NCBI GenBank assembly: GCA_013398295.1
Contig: VZSF01003599.1
Location: forward strand, 1,526,469-1,590,468
Direction of reading: 5' to 3'
DNA from: Chionis minor
Lineage: Eukaryota; Chordata; Aves; Charadriiformes; Chionididae
Length of the DNA stretch: 64,000 nt
This document shows, one piece after another, positions 28,754-62,398 of this stretch. A model generated the notes under the pieces. It worked only from the letters and a program-made list of their open reading frames with translations. It had not been told where the DNA came from and ran no database searches. The first letter of the stretch is position 1. Each line of letters starts with the position of its first letter. A program made the position numbers and the translations under genes.

Positions 28754-29490
28754 CCCGCTAAGGCCGCCTACTTCCAAGCTGTAAGACTTGCTAGTTGTGC
28801 TGTGAAGTACCTAAAACACTAGCTGTGATTCTCTGTAAGAATCATGGCAACGGAATCAGCCCTGGCCCTTGGAAAAAGGCCTTTTTCCCCCGTATTTGGT
28901 CGCTGCTCCGCTGCAGACCGTCTCACAAGGGAAGGACGGCCGCCTGCGCGTTGGAACTGCTGCTGCTGAAGTGGATTGTGACAACTCTACGGCTCCATGG
29001 GACAGTCCCGCGGTCCCTCTCCGAGCCATGGATAGGGCATGGAGAGCCCGTTGCCAACAGTTTCTCCCCACGGTCCGTCCATCCTTGGCCGGGAGCAGTT
29101 CCAGCCGCATCGCTCCAAACGCGGCCCTGCACCAAAGCAATCTCAGACTTCCATTTCTTGTTTTACTGCTCCACCTTCTGGCTGACCTGAATTTATTTTC
29201 CAAGCAAGAAGTGGGATAAGGGGGGGATAATTCTGAGCGGGAAAACTCTCCTCTGGCGCAGGTGACAAACCCCCGGGGCCGGCGGGGGGGGCCGGGGCGG
29301 GGAGTTCCCCCCCAGCACCTCACCGTGTGGGGACAAGCGGGTCGCTACCGCCGGGACAAACGCCCAGCGCCAGGTCTGCGTGCCGCCCGGAGAGGAGAGC
29401 GCGGAGCACGGGGAGCGCGGGCCGCCACCGGGACCGGGACCGGGACCGCCGGCCGAGCGAGAAAAGACGCTGCGCTTCGGGCGCCTTCCG

Positions 29491-29554
29491 CACCCTTTGG
29501 CACTCCTCTTCGGCACCCTTCGGCACTCCTCGGCACCCTTCGGCACTCCTCGGC
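29491..29554 (+). repeat. 20-bp tandem repeat in the CpG island
   Basis: GCACCCTTCGGCACTCCTCG is present perfectly at 29513-29532 and 29533-29552, preceded by a degenerate copy from about 29491. It lies just upstream of the CCAAT box, so copy number could alter promoter spacing. Confidence 0.85.
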
Positions 29555-29573
29555 AGCTCTCGGGCCCCAGGAG

Positions 29574-29578
29574 CCAAT
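29574..29578 (+). promoter_or_regulatory. CCAAT box (NF-Y type)
   Basis: GAGCCAATCG is the extended NF-Y-type context in direct orientation within the CpG island. Such boxes usually lie 60-100 bp upstream of a TATA-less start, which would put transcription start near 29640-29680. That is inference. Confidence 0.5.
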
Positions 29579-30435
29579 CGGGGGCGAGGGAGCGTTCCCG
29601 CCTTGCGCCGCGAGCGCGTGCCGTGCCGCAGCTGTGCGCCTGCGCGCGGCGTCATCGGGCTGAGGCGCCGGCGGCGGCTCGCATGCGCGTCTGCGGGCGC
29701 GTGCGGCGGCTCGGGTGGCTGCGGGCCGCGGCGGGGACGAAGTCGTGTGGCGTCGTGAAGAGGACGGGCTGTTGTGTACCGCTGGGGTGGGAGCAGAGTC
29801 CCTTCGCGGCCCGGGGGTGGGCTGAGATAAGGCCAGAGGCCTGGCAGGGCCGGAGGCGGTGATGGAGGGGGGGTGGGCGAGCATGTCTGGGCTCGGATTT
29901 TAACCTCACAAACTGCTCGAGGCTGGGGGAGAAATGAGGGCCAAGCTTACGTGGAAGGGAAGGGTTGCTTTGGGGGGAGAGGGTGGGCAGGTCTCTGGGG
30001 ACAGCTTGTGTCATGGGGGAGCTGACTGGGCGGTCAGGCTTGGTGTGCGCTTTGGGTGAAGCGTGCGCTGCTCCTGCAGCCGTGTAACGAGTTTGACTGA
30101 GTTGAGTCTCAAGTGCAGCTTGAGAGCGGCATCAGCCCTGAGTTATGCTTGGCTGAGGTTGCAGCTTCTGCTGTGCTGTCCAATCAGGTCAGCTTTCTTC
30201 ACAGCTTCAGAATTTGTGATGGGCTGTGCCAGTTGGTTCAGACTATAAGATGCTGCAGCTTCCCCACACTACCCATTGTGGCTGTGTTAGCAGGGAGGTC
30301 CAAGAAGTTTGCAGTACAGGGTATATTCTACTGAACCAGTTGAAATTTAACATGCAATAGTATTGCTCATAGTGTTTATTGGAATAAGGATGGGGAAGGA
30401 GATTGAACACTAATGCTGAAGGTGGCTTATCTTAG

Positions 30436-30443
30436 AAGAGAAG
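30436..30443 (+). other. PIWIL1: PIWIL1 5'UTR tail and start context
   Basis: A splice acceptor (TTATCTTAG) ends at 30435 and leaves eight untranslated bases before the ATG. The remaining 5'UTR must come from a first exon in the CpG island. The start was chosen because it begins the RA-repeat N-terminus typical of PIWIL1. Confidence 0.7.
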
Positions 30444-53759
<23,316 letters not shown>

Positions 53760-55055
53760 AGTCGAGTTACCAGCTAAAAAGAATAGTGCACTTTCCTTCC
53801 AGGGAATGTAGAATTGGGTAGAGTTTTGTGGGGGTTCGTGGTGGTGTGTTTTTTCACAAGAGATCTGTGGATAATGAGTACGTGCAGTTGTGGAACTCCA
53901 TTTGCATTGAAACAGGAGATCTGCATTTTGAATGGGTGTCTGCTTGCTATAAAAACTATACAATATTGTTTTAAATACTTCTTTACTAAAGTGTTTGCGG
54001 GATTCTTCACAAAAGATTATCAGTTGTTCTTATTTATGTTTTGGGGAAGTCTTAGAATTATTTTTAGCATGCGAAATACACGGTTATGCAGACCAAACCC
54101 CAAACTTCGCCAATTAGCACATTACACTTTTAATTTTTAAAATGCTTCCTTGTTTTTCTTGGCTGTTAAAATGAGGGGACAATTTTGTCTCCTAAACTAT
54201 TTTGTATCTTAAAAAGGGGCTGTCAGCCGTTCCTGGTTATCAAGGCTTTGTTTTAAGACTGCATAGTGCTGCAGAACTAGGGAAGGTTTTCAAGACCTGC
54301 CCTTGCGAGTGATTTGCAGATGAACTAGAAGGTGTCTGTGCTCGCCTTTGTCTCCCCAGGAGTAGAGGGGCGCGAGGTGGGGCTTTTTCAAACTGGCACA
54401 GCTGAGGAGGACGTTCTGTGTGTACCGAAGTTTCAGGAATGAGTGTTGGAGGCAGGATTTATTTTTGTATCTTACCCCAGCGTTAGGAACACCTTTAGTA
54501 TCTCAGGCTACAGTCTTCTCCCCGCAAATTGTCTAAGCTGGAACGCTGTTCAGGGGGCTGTGTGCCTTACAACATGCTTTTTCTTACTCTTGTAACTTCA
54601 TATTTACTACACAGGGTGAGTAAATCGTCATTTTGGGCAACTGCAAATTTGTAACTGGAGTCAACTAAGTCTCATGGTTGACACTGTTTAACTGCAAGTT
54701 TGTTAAATGAGGGAAATTATTTCCATCAAAGAATATCAGTGCACTGATGTGCAAAAAAAGTAGATAACTTTACTATTCATGGGTTTCTTTTGGTTGTGCG
54801 CTTCCAAGTAATGGGAAATACTTACGTCTTGGTTTGTATTGTACTTGTGGCTTTAGTTGGTAACGATTCAACAGGAGTTGCTTAATTTGTAAAACAAATA
54901 GCAGTTATGTTGATGGAAGCTGATTTCAGATTTTTGCAGAGCCAAACTACTGCATATGGAAGTACTTGGAAGGGTGCTGGTTTTTTAAACTGAGTTGTTG
55001 TGAACCTTGTACCTTTTCTTTGTGAGATTTAAATAAAGCTGTTGCTGTAATCCAT
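53760..55055 (+). other. PIWIL1: PIWIL1 3'UTR
   Basis: About 1.3 kb from the stop codon to just past the AATAAA at 55032-55037. The exact cleavage site is inferred. No second canonical signal was noticed earlier in the UTR. Confidence 0.75.
55032..55037 (+). promoter_or_regulatory. PIWIL1: PIWIL1 polyadenylation signal
   Basis: AATAAA followed within 40 bp by a T/G-rich stretch (CTTGTTCGATCCTGTT), the usual downstream element. Confidence 0.8.
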
Positions 55056-55704
55056 GCTTGTTCGATCCTGTTAGATGTCTTTGCGTACATCCTTTAAGAC
55101 GGGGCTTTGGGCAAACTGTGTGACATACGTGAGAGTAACTTTCTAACCATCCTTTACCTCGGAAAAGCTCCTGGAGTTTTGGATTTAGATAAGCCGTTAT
55201 TCAGCAGCTATCCCCCGTTCTGGAAAGTGAGGGAGATCTAGAACTTGCATTTAGTTCAGGTTTTTTTCTTTCCTAGGCTGAGAGAAACTGTACCAACCTC
55301 TTCCTTCCACATGAAATTTGCAATGGAGAGGAACAGGGGGTTTTTTGGCAAATATTTTGGTCTTCCTGCTGTCATACAGTGGTAGCTTTCCCTGTTCACC
55401 ATTAGCATTTTGTATTTCTTGCGAATTAGGTATTGCTTATTTCTGCCTGTCGTGGGTGGTCGTTCTGATCTGCTCTCTGTTCCTGGAGGTTAACGGAGGA
55501 GGAGCGAGCGCAGGTGGGGACAGGTGGGGAATGGCCCCTGCGGGCTGTTCCTTCTCCAGGCGGGCGCAGCCTTTGGGCACGGCGCCGGGGCCGTTCCCGC
55601 CCGCCCCAGAAGTGCTCCCTGGGCAGGGATGGTGCCGCCTGTGTCTGAGCCCGGAGAAGGGGGGGGGGGAGGCTGATACAGCAGGTTCACGGAACATACT
55701 GCAC
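55056..55704. other. Spacer between convergent PIWIL1 and RIMBP2
   Basis: Facing 3' ends are separated by this stretch. It includes a GC-rich part at 55490-55680 with a G run near 55658. Open frames on both strands in that part are compositional and match no family. Confidence 0.65.
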
Positions 55705-55723
55705 TCTACAAAATATCAAATTA

Positions 55724-55729
55724 TTTATT
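55724..55729 (-). promoter_or_regulatory. RIMBP2: RIMBP2 distal polyadenylation signal
   Basis: TTTATT on the plus strand is AATAAA on the minus strand, lying about 1.4 kb past the stop. It sits in a very AT-rich stretch, so overlapping signals are possible. Confidence 0.55.
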
Positions 55730-56030
55730 TATATAAAATATAATACACAACAGTTGTACACATGCACACACCCACAGTACTTTACCACAAATGTAGGCCA
55801 GTTATTTTCTTAATTAAATGGTATAATCTAGCACACAGTATTTTACAGTAATTTACATTATTATCTGAAGACACAATGGGGAAGCTTTGATCATTCATTT
55901 ATAAACCTTCCATAAATTACAAAAAGAAAGGCAGTCTGAAAAGTATGTATAAACAGTAAAAACAATTTACAAATGGACAAGAATTACAAAATAGTAACAG
56001 CCAATGACTGCCATCAACGTGTAAGATTGT

Positions 56031-56036
56031 TTTATT
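56031..56036 (-). promoter_or_regulatory. RIMBP2: RIMBP2 proximal polyadenylation signal candidate
   Basis: A second AATAAA on the minus strand, about 1.06 kb past the stop. It may give an alternative shorter 3'UTR. Confidence 0.35.
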
Positions 56037-57091
56037 GAGATGCCAATGTTGCAATTAATATTTGATTATCAGCTGTTGCAGCTTTTTTACTGGCTACGGC
56101 TTAGGGTAAGTAACACAGTTTTTTCACTTTTAACTTTAGACGTGCGCTTCATCTTGAATCTGACATCATCACTATGAAAATGCCTTTTAGCTTAGGACTG
56201 TACCTCCACAGGAGGAGTTGGGGAGTAAAGGGTTTTTGTTGTGGTTTCCCCCCCCCGCCCCAGTAATTTAGAACAGTGAATCAGGAACTCCAAAACTGGA
56301 GGCTGCGTGGTTGAAACTGGGCAGGCCTCTGAATAACTTACACTGTTTCTGATTTCAGTTTAGCGAAGATGTTGACAAAAGAAACTGATACAAGGCGGGG
56401 GGTTTGGGGGAAAAAGAAAAAGAAAAAAGCAAAAACCCAAAAGAAAAGCATTTTGCACAGCACTTTCAAACTCCCAGGAGTTACATCAGACATTGAATGG
56501 AGTCAGTAACATAGTACTTGATCTTGAATTACCATGTTTTAGGGAAGATGAAGACAGTTGAATACGCAGTACATACAAAGTATACGCTGTATATTTATTA
56601 GACAGTACAAATCATTGTGCATTAGTAAGGCAAAACATCAAGGCTGATTAAACTAGGAGTTTCAAGACCATTTTTGTTTGTGATAAAGATTAGATACAGT
56701 GGGGTGATCTCTCTGAACCAGGAATCAATGAAGAGAGTTTTCTTCCCCCCCACTCATGGTTAGAGGAGACTAAAGGCTGAGATTTCTCCAATGGAGTTGC
56801 AGGTGGTGAGTTGACTTCAAATAAAACCATGTTCTTCTGGTCTTAATCCCACTTTTTTTTATTTTTATTTTTTTGAAAGAAAAAAAATACTTGCAACAAC
56901 AAATCCACTTCCTTTTTTCTTGCTGTTTTGATTAAGCAATTCACATGATTCTATTGATGTCAGAGTTAAAAATGCAAAGGTTTGGTAACGTTGTACTGCA
57001 TAGTCATGAAAGCCCTAGTTTTGACGTTTAAAAAAAAATAAAAAAAAATACACAGACTGGAAGCTTTACAAGTTGTCCAGGAGTACATGAA

Positions 57092-57280
57092 TCATTTCAC
57101 TGCACCAAGCTTTTTCAGCAGTTTCTTGCCTTTGGAAAGCAGCCCCTTTTTCTTTTTCGAGGACATATCCCTGCCTCTCCCGGGACTACCAGAACCCATA
57201 GGTGACGTAGGTGACCCAGAATGGAGATGAACTGTGGGGGATGGTGCTCTCCGGGATGTACCTGTATTCTCAGGAGGAAC
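57092..57280 (-). CDS. RIMBP2: RIMBP2 last coding exon (basic C-terminal tail)
   Basis: 62 codons plus stop, phase 0. Starts VPPENTGTSRRAPSP, continues with a Ser/Gly/Pro-rich stretch and ends with a run of lysines and KKLGAVK. The acceptor is CTAATAG on the minus strand. Confidence 0.92.
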   Translation of the reverse strand, partial: VPPENTGTSRRAPSPTVHLHSGSPTSPMGSGSPGRGRDMSSKKKKGLLSKGKKLLKKLGAVK

Positions 57281-60200
57281 CTATTAGGTACATTGTTATA
57301 ATTTATTGAATGTTTGAAAGCTTAAAAGCTATTATCATCAAGAAAGTTGGTAACATCACTTGTCCCATTACCCACTTAAACAAAAGGGCTGGTTCCTTTA
57401 TTCTTTGTGGCTTAAAACACTGTATGGGCTTACGGAAAATGCATAAATATTGAGAAAACGTACAGACAACAGAAAGCACTCCACTAGAGCCCTGTTTTGG
57501 TTGGACTTTTTAAAAGAAAGAGTTGGATACACTTGTTTTTGCCATAGTTCTGGCCACAAAAGCCACAAAACAGGGTTTGATTTTGCATTTCAGTACTCTG
57601 ATAGTACAAAAATTGAGAGGGATACTTTTAGCTATAGATTTAAGAAAAATAAATGTGTTAATTACTACAGATTAGCAATCTATAGAAGCCAAACTGTTTT
57701 CAGAAGAAATTACTTAAAATGCTACATGATCACTTTTTTTTTTTAAATGTCCTTTAAAATGCCTTTTCTTTAAAATTGGCTAGCAAACTTTATGTACATA
57801 TTTGAGAAGATGGCACACTGGCTTAAAAGAAAAAAAATAAAGAAAAAGAAAAAAGCTAAAATGAACCTCAATCGCAATCAAAGAAAGCTTAAAGACCCTG
57901 ACTGCTTGATGCGTGTGCTGCAGCTATGAGGTTGCTGAATGAAGGTGAATACTCGTACGATAGTTAGATGACAGCATTCCTAAATATCTTAAACAGCTAT
58001 TTTTTCATCATCAAAAGCACTTGAATGAAAATGCTAAAACTACTTATACTCGGCCTATCCTAACTACAGTGCCTGGCTGACAGAAGGTGATACTATCAAT
58101 TAAGATGATATTTTCATAGTAGAATCCATGCCTTAAGGACCCCTAGTTTCTTGTAGTTCAAGTTAAAACATTAGCAATTTACTGGTTTGTGCAACAGTGA
58201 GTTAAGCAAAGGGGCTTCAAGCCTACTTTGATTTTTAAATCAAGGTCTAGTTCTAATGAAAAAAAAAAAAAAAAACAAACCAACTTGGTAAAGCACCCCA
58301 ACGTACACCTGAAGATACCATATATTTAGTCTAATGCATTCATTCCGTGAGCTGCATGTTTCATACTGAGACTTTTATTGCATTGGTAAACCAAACAGTT
58401 GCTAATATTTCAAATAAGCACTTTCTAGGAAAAGCCAAGTAAATTGTACCGCATGATGGGATTTTTTTCAGAATTGTTGAGTAGTTGGTCTTAGGCAAAC
58501 TGGGTATAATCGATTATGGAAAACACATTTTAAGGCAGGCAATTTAAGTAGCTATCTTTGAGTGTAATGAGTTTCAAAACCAACTATACCCTTGTAAACT
58601 ACTGTACGTATCGGCTTACGTTTCGTTTGGGTGTTCTTTCAGGGTTGGGGTAGTTGTGCTTTTCTCTTGCTGTAGGAGCTTGGAATTTTTACATCCCAGG
58701 TTGGCTAACAATGCAATATGCAGCTTTTGTTTGTAGGGCAGTTAGACATCAAACTCTCCTTTGTATGTAAACATCAACAGTTAGCTCAGGAAGAAATATG
58801 TTCCAAACGTTGACCTTCGTAAAGTGAGGTCTAATCGACTTATTTCTAAAGATTCCTTGTTAAAGGATTTGTCTCCTAAAAAAACCCTAAATTGACTTGG
58901 CTAGATAAAGTAAAAGCATAAAGCCTATTCTTCTGTGGCCAAGGCTTTTGGAGACATATTTCTTTTTTTTTTTTTTTTCCCCCACAATTAAGTTTCAAGA
59001 CTTGCATTAGATAGCCAGGTAGCTTTAACTGAAATCTCTATTGGTATCTTCAGTTGCTCACTTACGTGAAGGCTACATTGCCTTATTAAGGTGTGAAATG
59101 AACACTCTTCTTCTGTTTCCAAGCAGATGAGCAAAGAAATAAAAATATATATAAAATATATAATATATAAAAGTATTGCAGTGATGAAACAAAACCAAAA
59201 ATGAGATACTCTAAACATGATTAGTCTTTCATAAAAGAGACGTCTCTGGGCAATTAACTAACGCCAGTGGGAACAGGAAGTCATTAAAAGATGAACGCTG
59301 TCAAGCAGCTGCATTCACAACTCGTATCTAATGGAACGCTTGCGCCAGTCTTTCGCTTTCATCTAGATATTGCACGTAGCAAGAGCAGCTTAGAAGCGTT
59401 AGGAAGTAACTACTTTCACCAGGGAAAAGCTGTTTAAACTCCAATTAGCATTGAAGGTAACGACTGCAATCTAGTGGTAAATTTGGTTTCTTCATTTACA
59501 AATGTAACAAGCGAGTGGAAGGCTACATAAAGTCATTTTTCTGTGCTTTATTTTATGTATTTGAAAGTTAATTTCAAATGAGCAAATGATTTAAAATGTT
59601 AAAAGTAATGTCTAAATTATAAATGAGACAGAATGGAATGGAAAATAAAAAATTAAGATTTTCTTAGTCGGTTGCTTACCCTTTTTGCTTTTGTACGCAT
59701 CGGTGTATCGTGCACGTAGCGCGAGGGTGCATCGGAGAGATAGACTTCAACATCGTCAGGCACTTCTTCGAGAAAGTTGGAAGGAACCAGCCCCTTTTGT
59801 CCGTTAAGTTCGCCCTGCAACATGATGGAAATGTCAGGGAATGTTTTAATTAACGCAGTGTCAGTTCCTGAGAAGGCAGGGAAACACTTTCCAAAGGCAG
59901 CGAGGAAGGGGAAATACCATCTGCAGTCGCTTGGGAGCTTACGAGCTCGTCCGCTTTTGTAAGGCAGAGCAGCTCAGCCCCGCTGTCCTTTACCTCTGCC
60001 CCAGGGAGACGCGGGACCTCAGTTCCTTGGGATGGCCATGCCACGGCTACGGATCCTTGGGATGGCCATGCCATGGCTGCAAATCCTTGGGATGGCACTG
60101 CCATAGCTACGGATCCTTGGGGTGGCACTGCCATAGCTACGGATCCTTGGGATGGTGGTGCCACGGCTATGGGTCCTTAGGGATGGTACTGCAATAGCTA

Positions 60201-62398
60201 CGGATCCTTGGGGTGGTGGTGCCACACCTACGGGTCCTTGGGATGGCCGTGCCACGGCTCCATGCAGTGCTGGGCTGCACAACCTACAGGCTCTTCCGAG
60301 GGCAGTAACTCTTCCCTGTGGGTCTCCGCAGGGATCAGTGGAAGAGGCGGCTACGGCCAGGGCAGGGGGGAATGGAAAATGAGCGCGAGCTGGAGGGGCA
60401 GCTGCCATCAGCTGGGACACAGTTCAGCTGGACAAGCAATGCTGGATCCTGTCTCCCACAATCCAACTCCTCCTCAAAGGAATGACAGTAGCACCACCAA
60501 TTAACTACTGCTTAAAAGGGTACTGAACTATTAATCAAATAACCCTTTATTGTAGTGACAGGCTCTGCTTAGGTTTTTCTCCCCTGTGAAACGCCTTACC
60601 CAGCAGAAGTCATTCAGGCCTTCGCAGAGATGTACCTACGTGTGATCAAGATACACATTTTCCAGCCAATTAGATGAGGCAAATATTACTTATATACCAA
60701 CAGCGGCAGCTCTGAGCTGCCTCAACACCACTCCTAAGGAAAACGTGCTGAAGAGGCGAGACTGAAGGGAGCTGCTGTGGTGCCAGGCTCCTGCCCGCCC
60801 AGGGAGCTGCTCGGGTGCCGGGGCAGCCGTGGGTGCGGAGCTGGGGCCGTGTCCCTGCTCGGATGGGGCTGGGTGTGACAGAACGAGCGTGGTGACACTG
60901 ACCCCACTCTGACAGTGCCTCCGGGCCGGCTGCGGGTCCATGTTTTTGTTACATTAGGATCGCAGCTATTGCCACAACCCAGCCAGCTGGAATTGTGACC
61001 GGGAACCCTCCAGGCTGGCAGCGGTGATTTACACCAGTGCTGACGGCTCTGTGGTTTGTGGTGCCCAAAGGGAAGGCAACTTACATAGTAAAATCCATCT
61101 TCATCGATTTCACCAAAGACGGTGATAATGTCCCCGGTGCAGAACGTCAGCTCAGCCTGCGGAGAAAGGAACGGGTGACAGTGTGGGGCTTGTTAGGCAA
61201 AGGGCAACGTTTTCTTTAGCAATAGCAAAGCCCTTAATATTTCTCCCTCTCCTGCATGTTAAGACACAATTGGTGAAACCAAACTGAACTTAAAACTTAT
61301 TTGTAATTTCCTGTGGGCATGGGAAAGAGAGAGAACAACTAAAATTTTTGCAATATATCAGTACAATTTATTTGATTTGTTGCCCAAACAACTTTGAGAC
61401 ACCAGATTTGGTTCAGCGACAACTACAAGACAACCCTGGCTGAGTTAAAGCATCAAGTCCCTCCTATTTCAAAATTCACTTTCTTTAAAAAAAAAATCCA
61501 AATTCTTCTACAAGTCACCACTTGAAACATTTTAAAGGATAACTGAGGAAGCTTGCAGTATTTTTTTCAAGCTTTGAGTAGATCCTGACATTTTTACCCC
61601 AATGCAATTATTATAAATGGAAATTGCACCAAATATTGACTGAGGGACTTGCCCTTGACATCAAGGACAAGTGTCACCTTGTCCCTGGTGACAAATACGG
61701 AGTGGCGGGGACTGCATGGGGGCAAAGGGAAGATAAACCCATAAAGAAGCCCGAGCTAACCGCCACCTGCTTTGGAAATGGAGATAAATCTGGCTAATAC
61801 TCAGCTGTTTACGCCGTCCTTACGTGAAAGCATGCGGCACTACCAGCTTGTGGGCATAAGCTCGCACGCCTCAAAAATAATCACGTTCTTGTGTGGAAAC
61901 ATACACAGGAAATTTGAAAACAATTGGAAAATAATAATTCCCTACCATTTACAACTCCACATTTTTTTTAAGACTGACTTTTGCTGTATACCTACATAGA
62001 CACATATATTGCACACCCACATATCCATAACAGCCCCTATAGTGTATTGCGCTATAGTAAAGAAATCCTACAACTGCCATTCCTTGTTTTTCTTTGAACA
62101 AGAACCATAAATCTCCTTGTACAGAACTCATAAGCCTGTCACAGACATCTGCCCAAACCCACTTGACCAATGTTTGTGATTCTGAACTATTATTTGGTTT
62201 TGCGCATGCACTGGGGATATCTGCTCGTGCTCATCAGTCCCACCAACGGCCTGGCTCGGCCGGGGGTCACCCCAGTAAGCAGTTATGGCAATACCTCTAT
62301 GTCAACGTTAGGAGAACTTTCTCTTGGGTCATAATCATACAGCGCCACCATCCTTCTCGTAGACACCGAGTGCTGCCTGCCACTCCGTCTGTTCCTTT
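57092..62398 (-). CDS. RIMBP2: RIMBP2 C-terminal part (four exons, gene continues past right edge)
   Basis: RIM-binding protein 2 is a presynaptic active-zone scaffold that links RIM and voltage-gated calcium channels through SH3 domains. In transcription order the exons are 62398-62295, 61156-61085, 59814-59680 and 57280-57092. They join in phase: 104 nt (phase-1 start), then 72, 135 and 189 nt. The first three encode the last SH3 domain, with MVALYDYDPRESSPNVD, TFCTGDIITVFGEIDEDG and GLVPSNFLEEVPDDVEVYL, followed by MRTKAKR. The last exon gives a Ser/Pro stretch and the basic tail KKKKGLLSKGKKLLKKLGAV. SH3 residues ALYDY, the acidic RT loop and PSNF are intact. Upstream exons (other SH3 and FN3 domains) were not found and must lie beyond 64000. 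Some vertebrate isoforms end differently after KAKR; I see no such exon here. Confidence 0.95.
58257..58275. repeat. Poly-A run
   Basis: A tract of about 18 A residues in the last RIMBP2 intron. No retroelement is attached that I can recognise. Confidence 0.85.
58960..58980. repeat. Poly-T run
   Basis: A T tract followed by C bases in the RIMBP2 intron, resembling a polypyrimidine stretch but not next to a supported exon. Confidence 0.85.
59680..59814 (-). CDS. RIMBP2: RIMBP2 exon (end of C-terminal SH3)
   Basis: 45 codons, phase 0 at both ends: GELNGQKGLVPSNFLEEVPD, then VEVYLSDAPSRYVHDTPMR and TKAKR. Acceptor TGCAG and donor GTAAGC on the minus strand. PSNF is the terminal SH3 motif. Confidence 0.97.
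59815..61084 (-). other. RIMBP2 intron with minisatellite
   Basis: Contains a 30-bp minisatellite (60029-60261) and a GC-rich stretch to about 60460 and again near 60780-60940. No exon was recognised. Confidence 0.7.
60029..60261. repeat. 30-bp minisatellite, about 7.7 copies
   Basis: The unit reads GGGATGGCCATGCCACGGCT followed by ACGGATCCTT. Copies start at 60029, 60059, 60089, 60119, 60149, then a 31-bp copy at 60179, then 60210 and a partial one at 60240. Changes between copies cluster in the middle of the unit. Since 30 is a multiple of three, several frames stay open; the minus strand shows a repeated PSQGSVAMA decapeptide, which is a by-product of the repeat. Confidence 0.92.
61085..61156 (-). 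CDS. RIMBP2: RIMBP2 exon (SH3 core)
   Basis: 24 codons, phase 0: AELTFCTGDIITVFGEIDED then GFYY. This small exon carries the SH3 RT-loop and n-Src region. Acceptor CCGCAG and donor GTAAGT on the minus strand. Confidence 0.97.
61157..62294 (-). other. RIMBP2 intron
   Basis: AT-rich intron with no recognisable element, gene or repeat. Confidence 0.65.
62295..62398 (-). CDS. RIMBP2: RIMBP2 exon (SH3 start)
   Basis: Starts in phase 1 (split Glu codon): RNRRSGRQHSVSTRR, then MVALYDYDPRESSPNVDIE. ALYDY is the opening SH3 motif. A long pyrimidine tract precedes the acceptor on the minus strand; the donor is GAG|GTATTG. Confidence 0.95.

Larger units (their letters stand above)
29240..29870 (+). 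promoter_or_regulatory. PIWIL1: CpG-island promoter of PIWIL1
   Basis: This is the densest G+C and CpG stretch in the window. It lies 0.6-1.2 kb upstream of the PIWIL1 start codon, where a housekeeping-style start region is expected. It contains a CCAAT box (29574-29578), a CGTCAT half-CRE near 29650, a GCATGCGC NRF1-like core near 29681 and repeated CCGGGA/GGGACC words. I see no TATA box. The untranslated first exon should start here and splice to the acceptor at 30434-30435, but I cannot fix its donor. The island may be bidirectional, though no upstream gene is visible. Confidence 0.75.
55705..57091 (-). other. RIMBP2: RIMBP2 3'UTR
   Basis: Follows the RIMBP2 stop codon on the minus strand and runs to the AATAAA at 55724-55729. 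A further minus-strand AATAAA at 56031-56036 could give a shorter transcript. AT-rich with poly-A and poly-T tracts. The end point is approximate. Confidence 0.7.
57281..59679 (-). other. RIMBP2 last intron
   Basis: AT-rich intron with poly-A (58257-58275) and poly-T (58960-58980) runs and an AT-repeat near 59140-59170. No transposon body or RNA gene was recognised. Confidence 0.65.

Noticed and set aside
1..29200. FZD10 coding exon
   Set aside because: FZD10 is a single-exon gene of about 1.7 kb with a cysteine-rich domain and seven membrane segments; no such frame exists on either strand.
1..29200. piRNA cluster upstream of PIWIL1
   Set aside because: Clusters are usually rich in transposon fragments, which I do not see here; sequence alone gives no support.
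29193..30014. Several long open frames on both strands in the CpG island
   Set aside because: High G+C lowers stop-codon frequency, and the frames are rich in Arg, Ala, Pro and Gly with no domain; they overlap each other on opposite strands.
59850..60164. Decapeptide-repeat protein on the minus strand
   Set aside because: The open frame follows from a 30-bp repeat period; there is no family match or promoter, and it lies within a RIMBP2 intron.
60029..60261. CRISPR-like array
   Set aside because: Units are contiguous 30-bp repeats without spacers in an intron of a vertebrate gene; it is a minisatellite.
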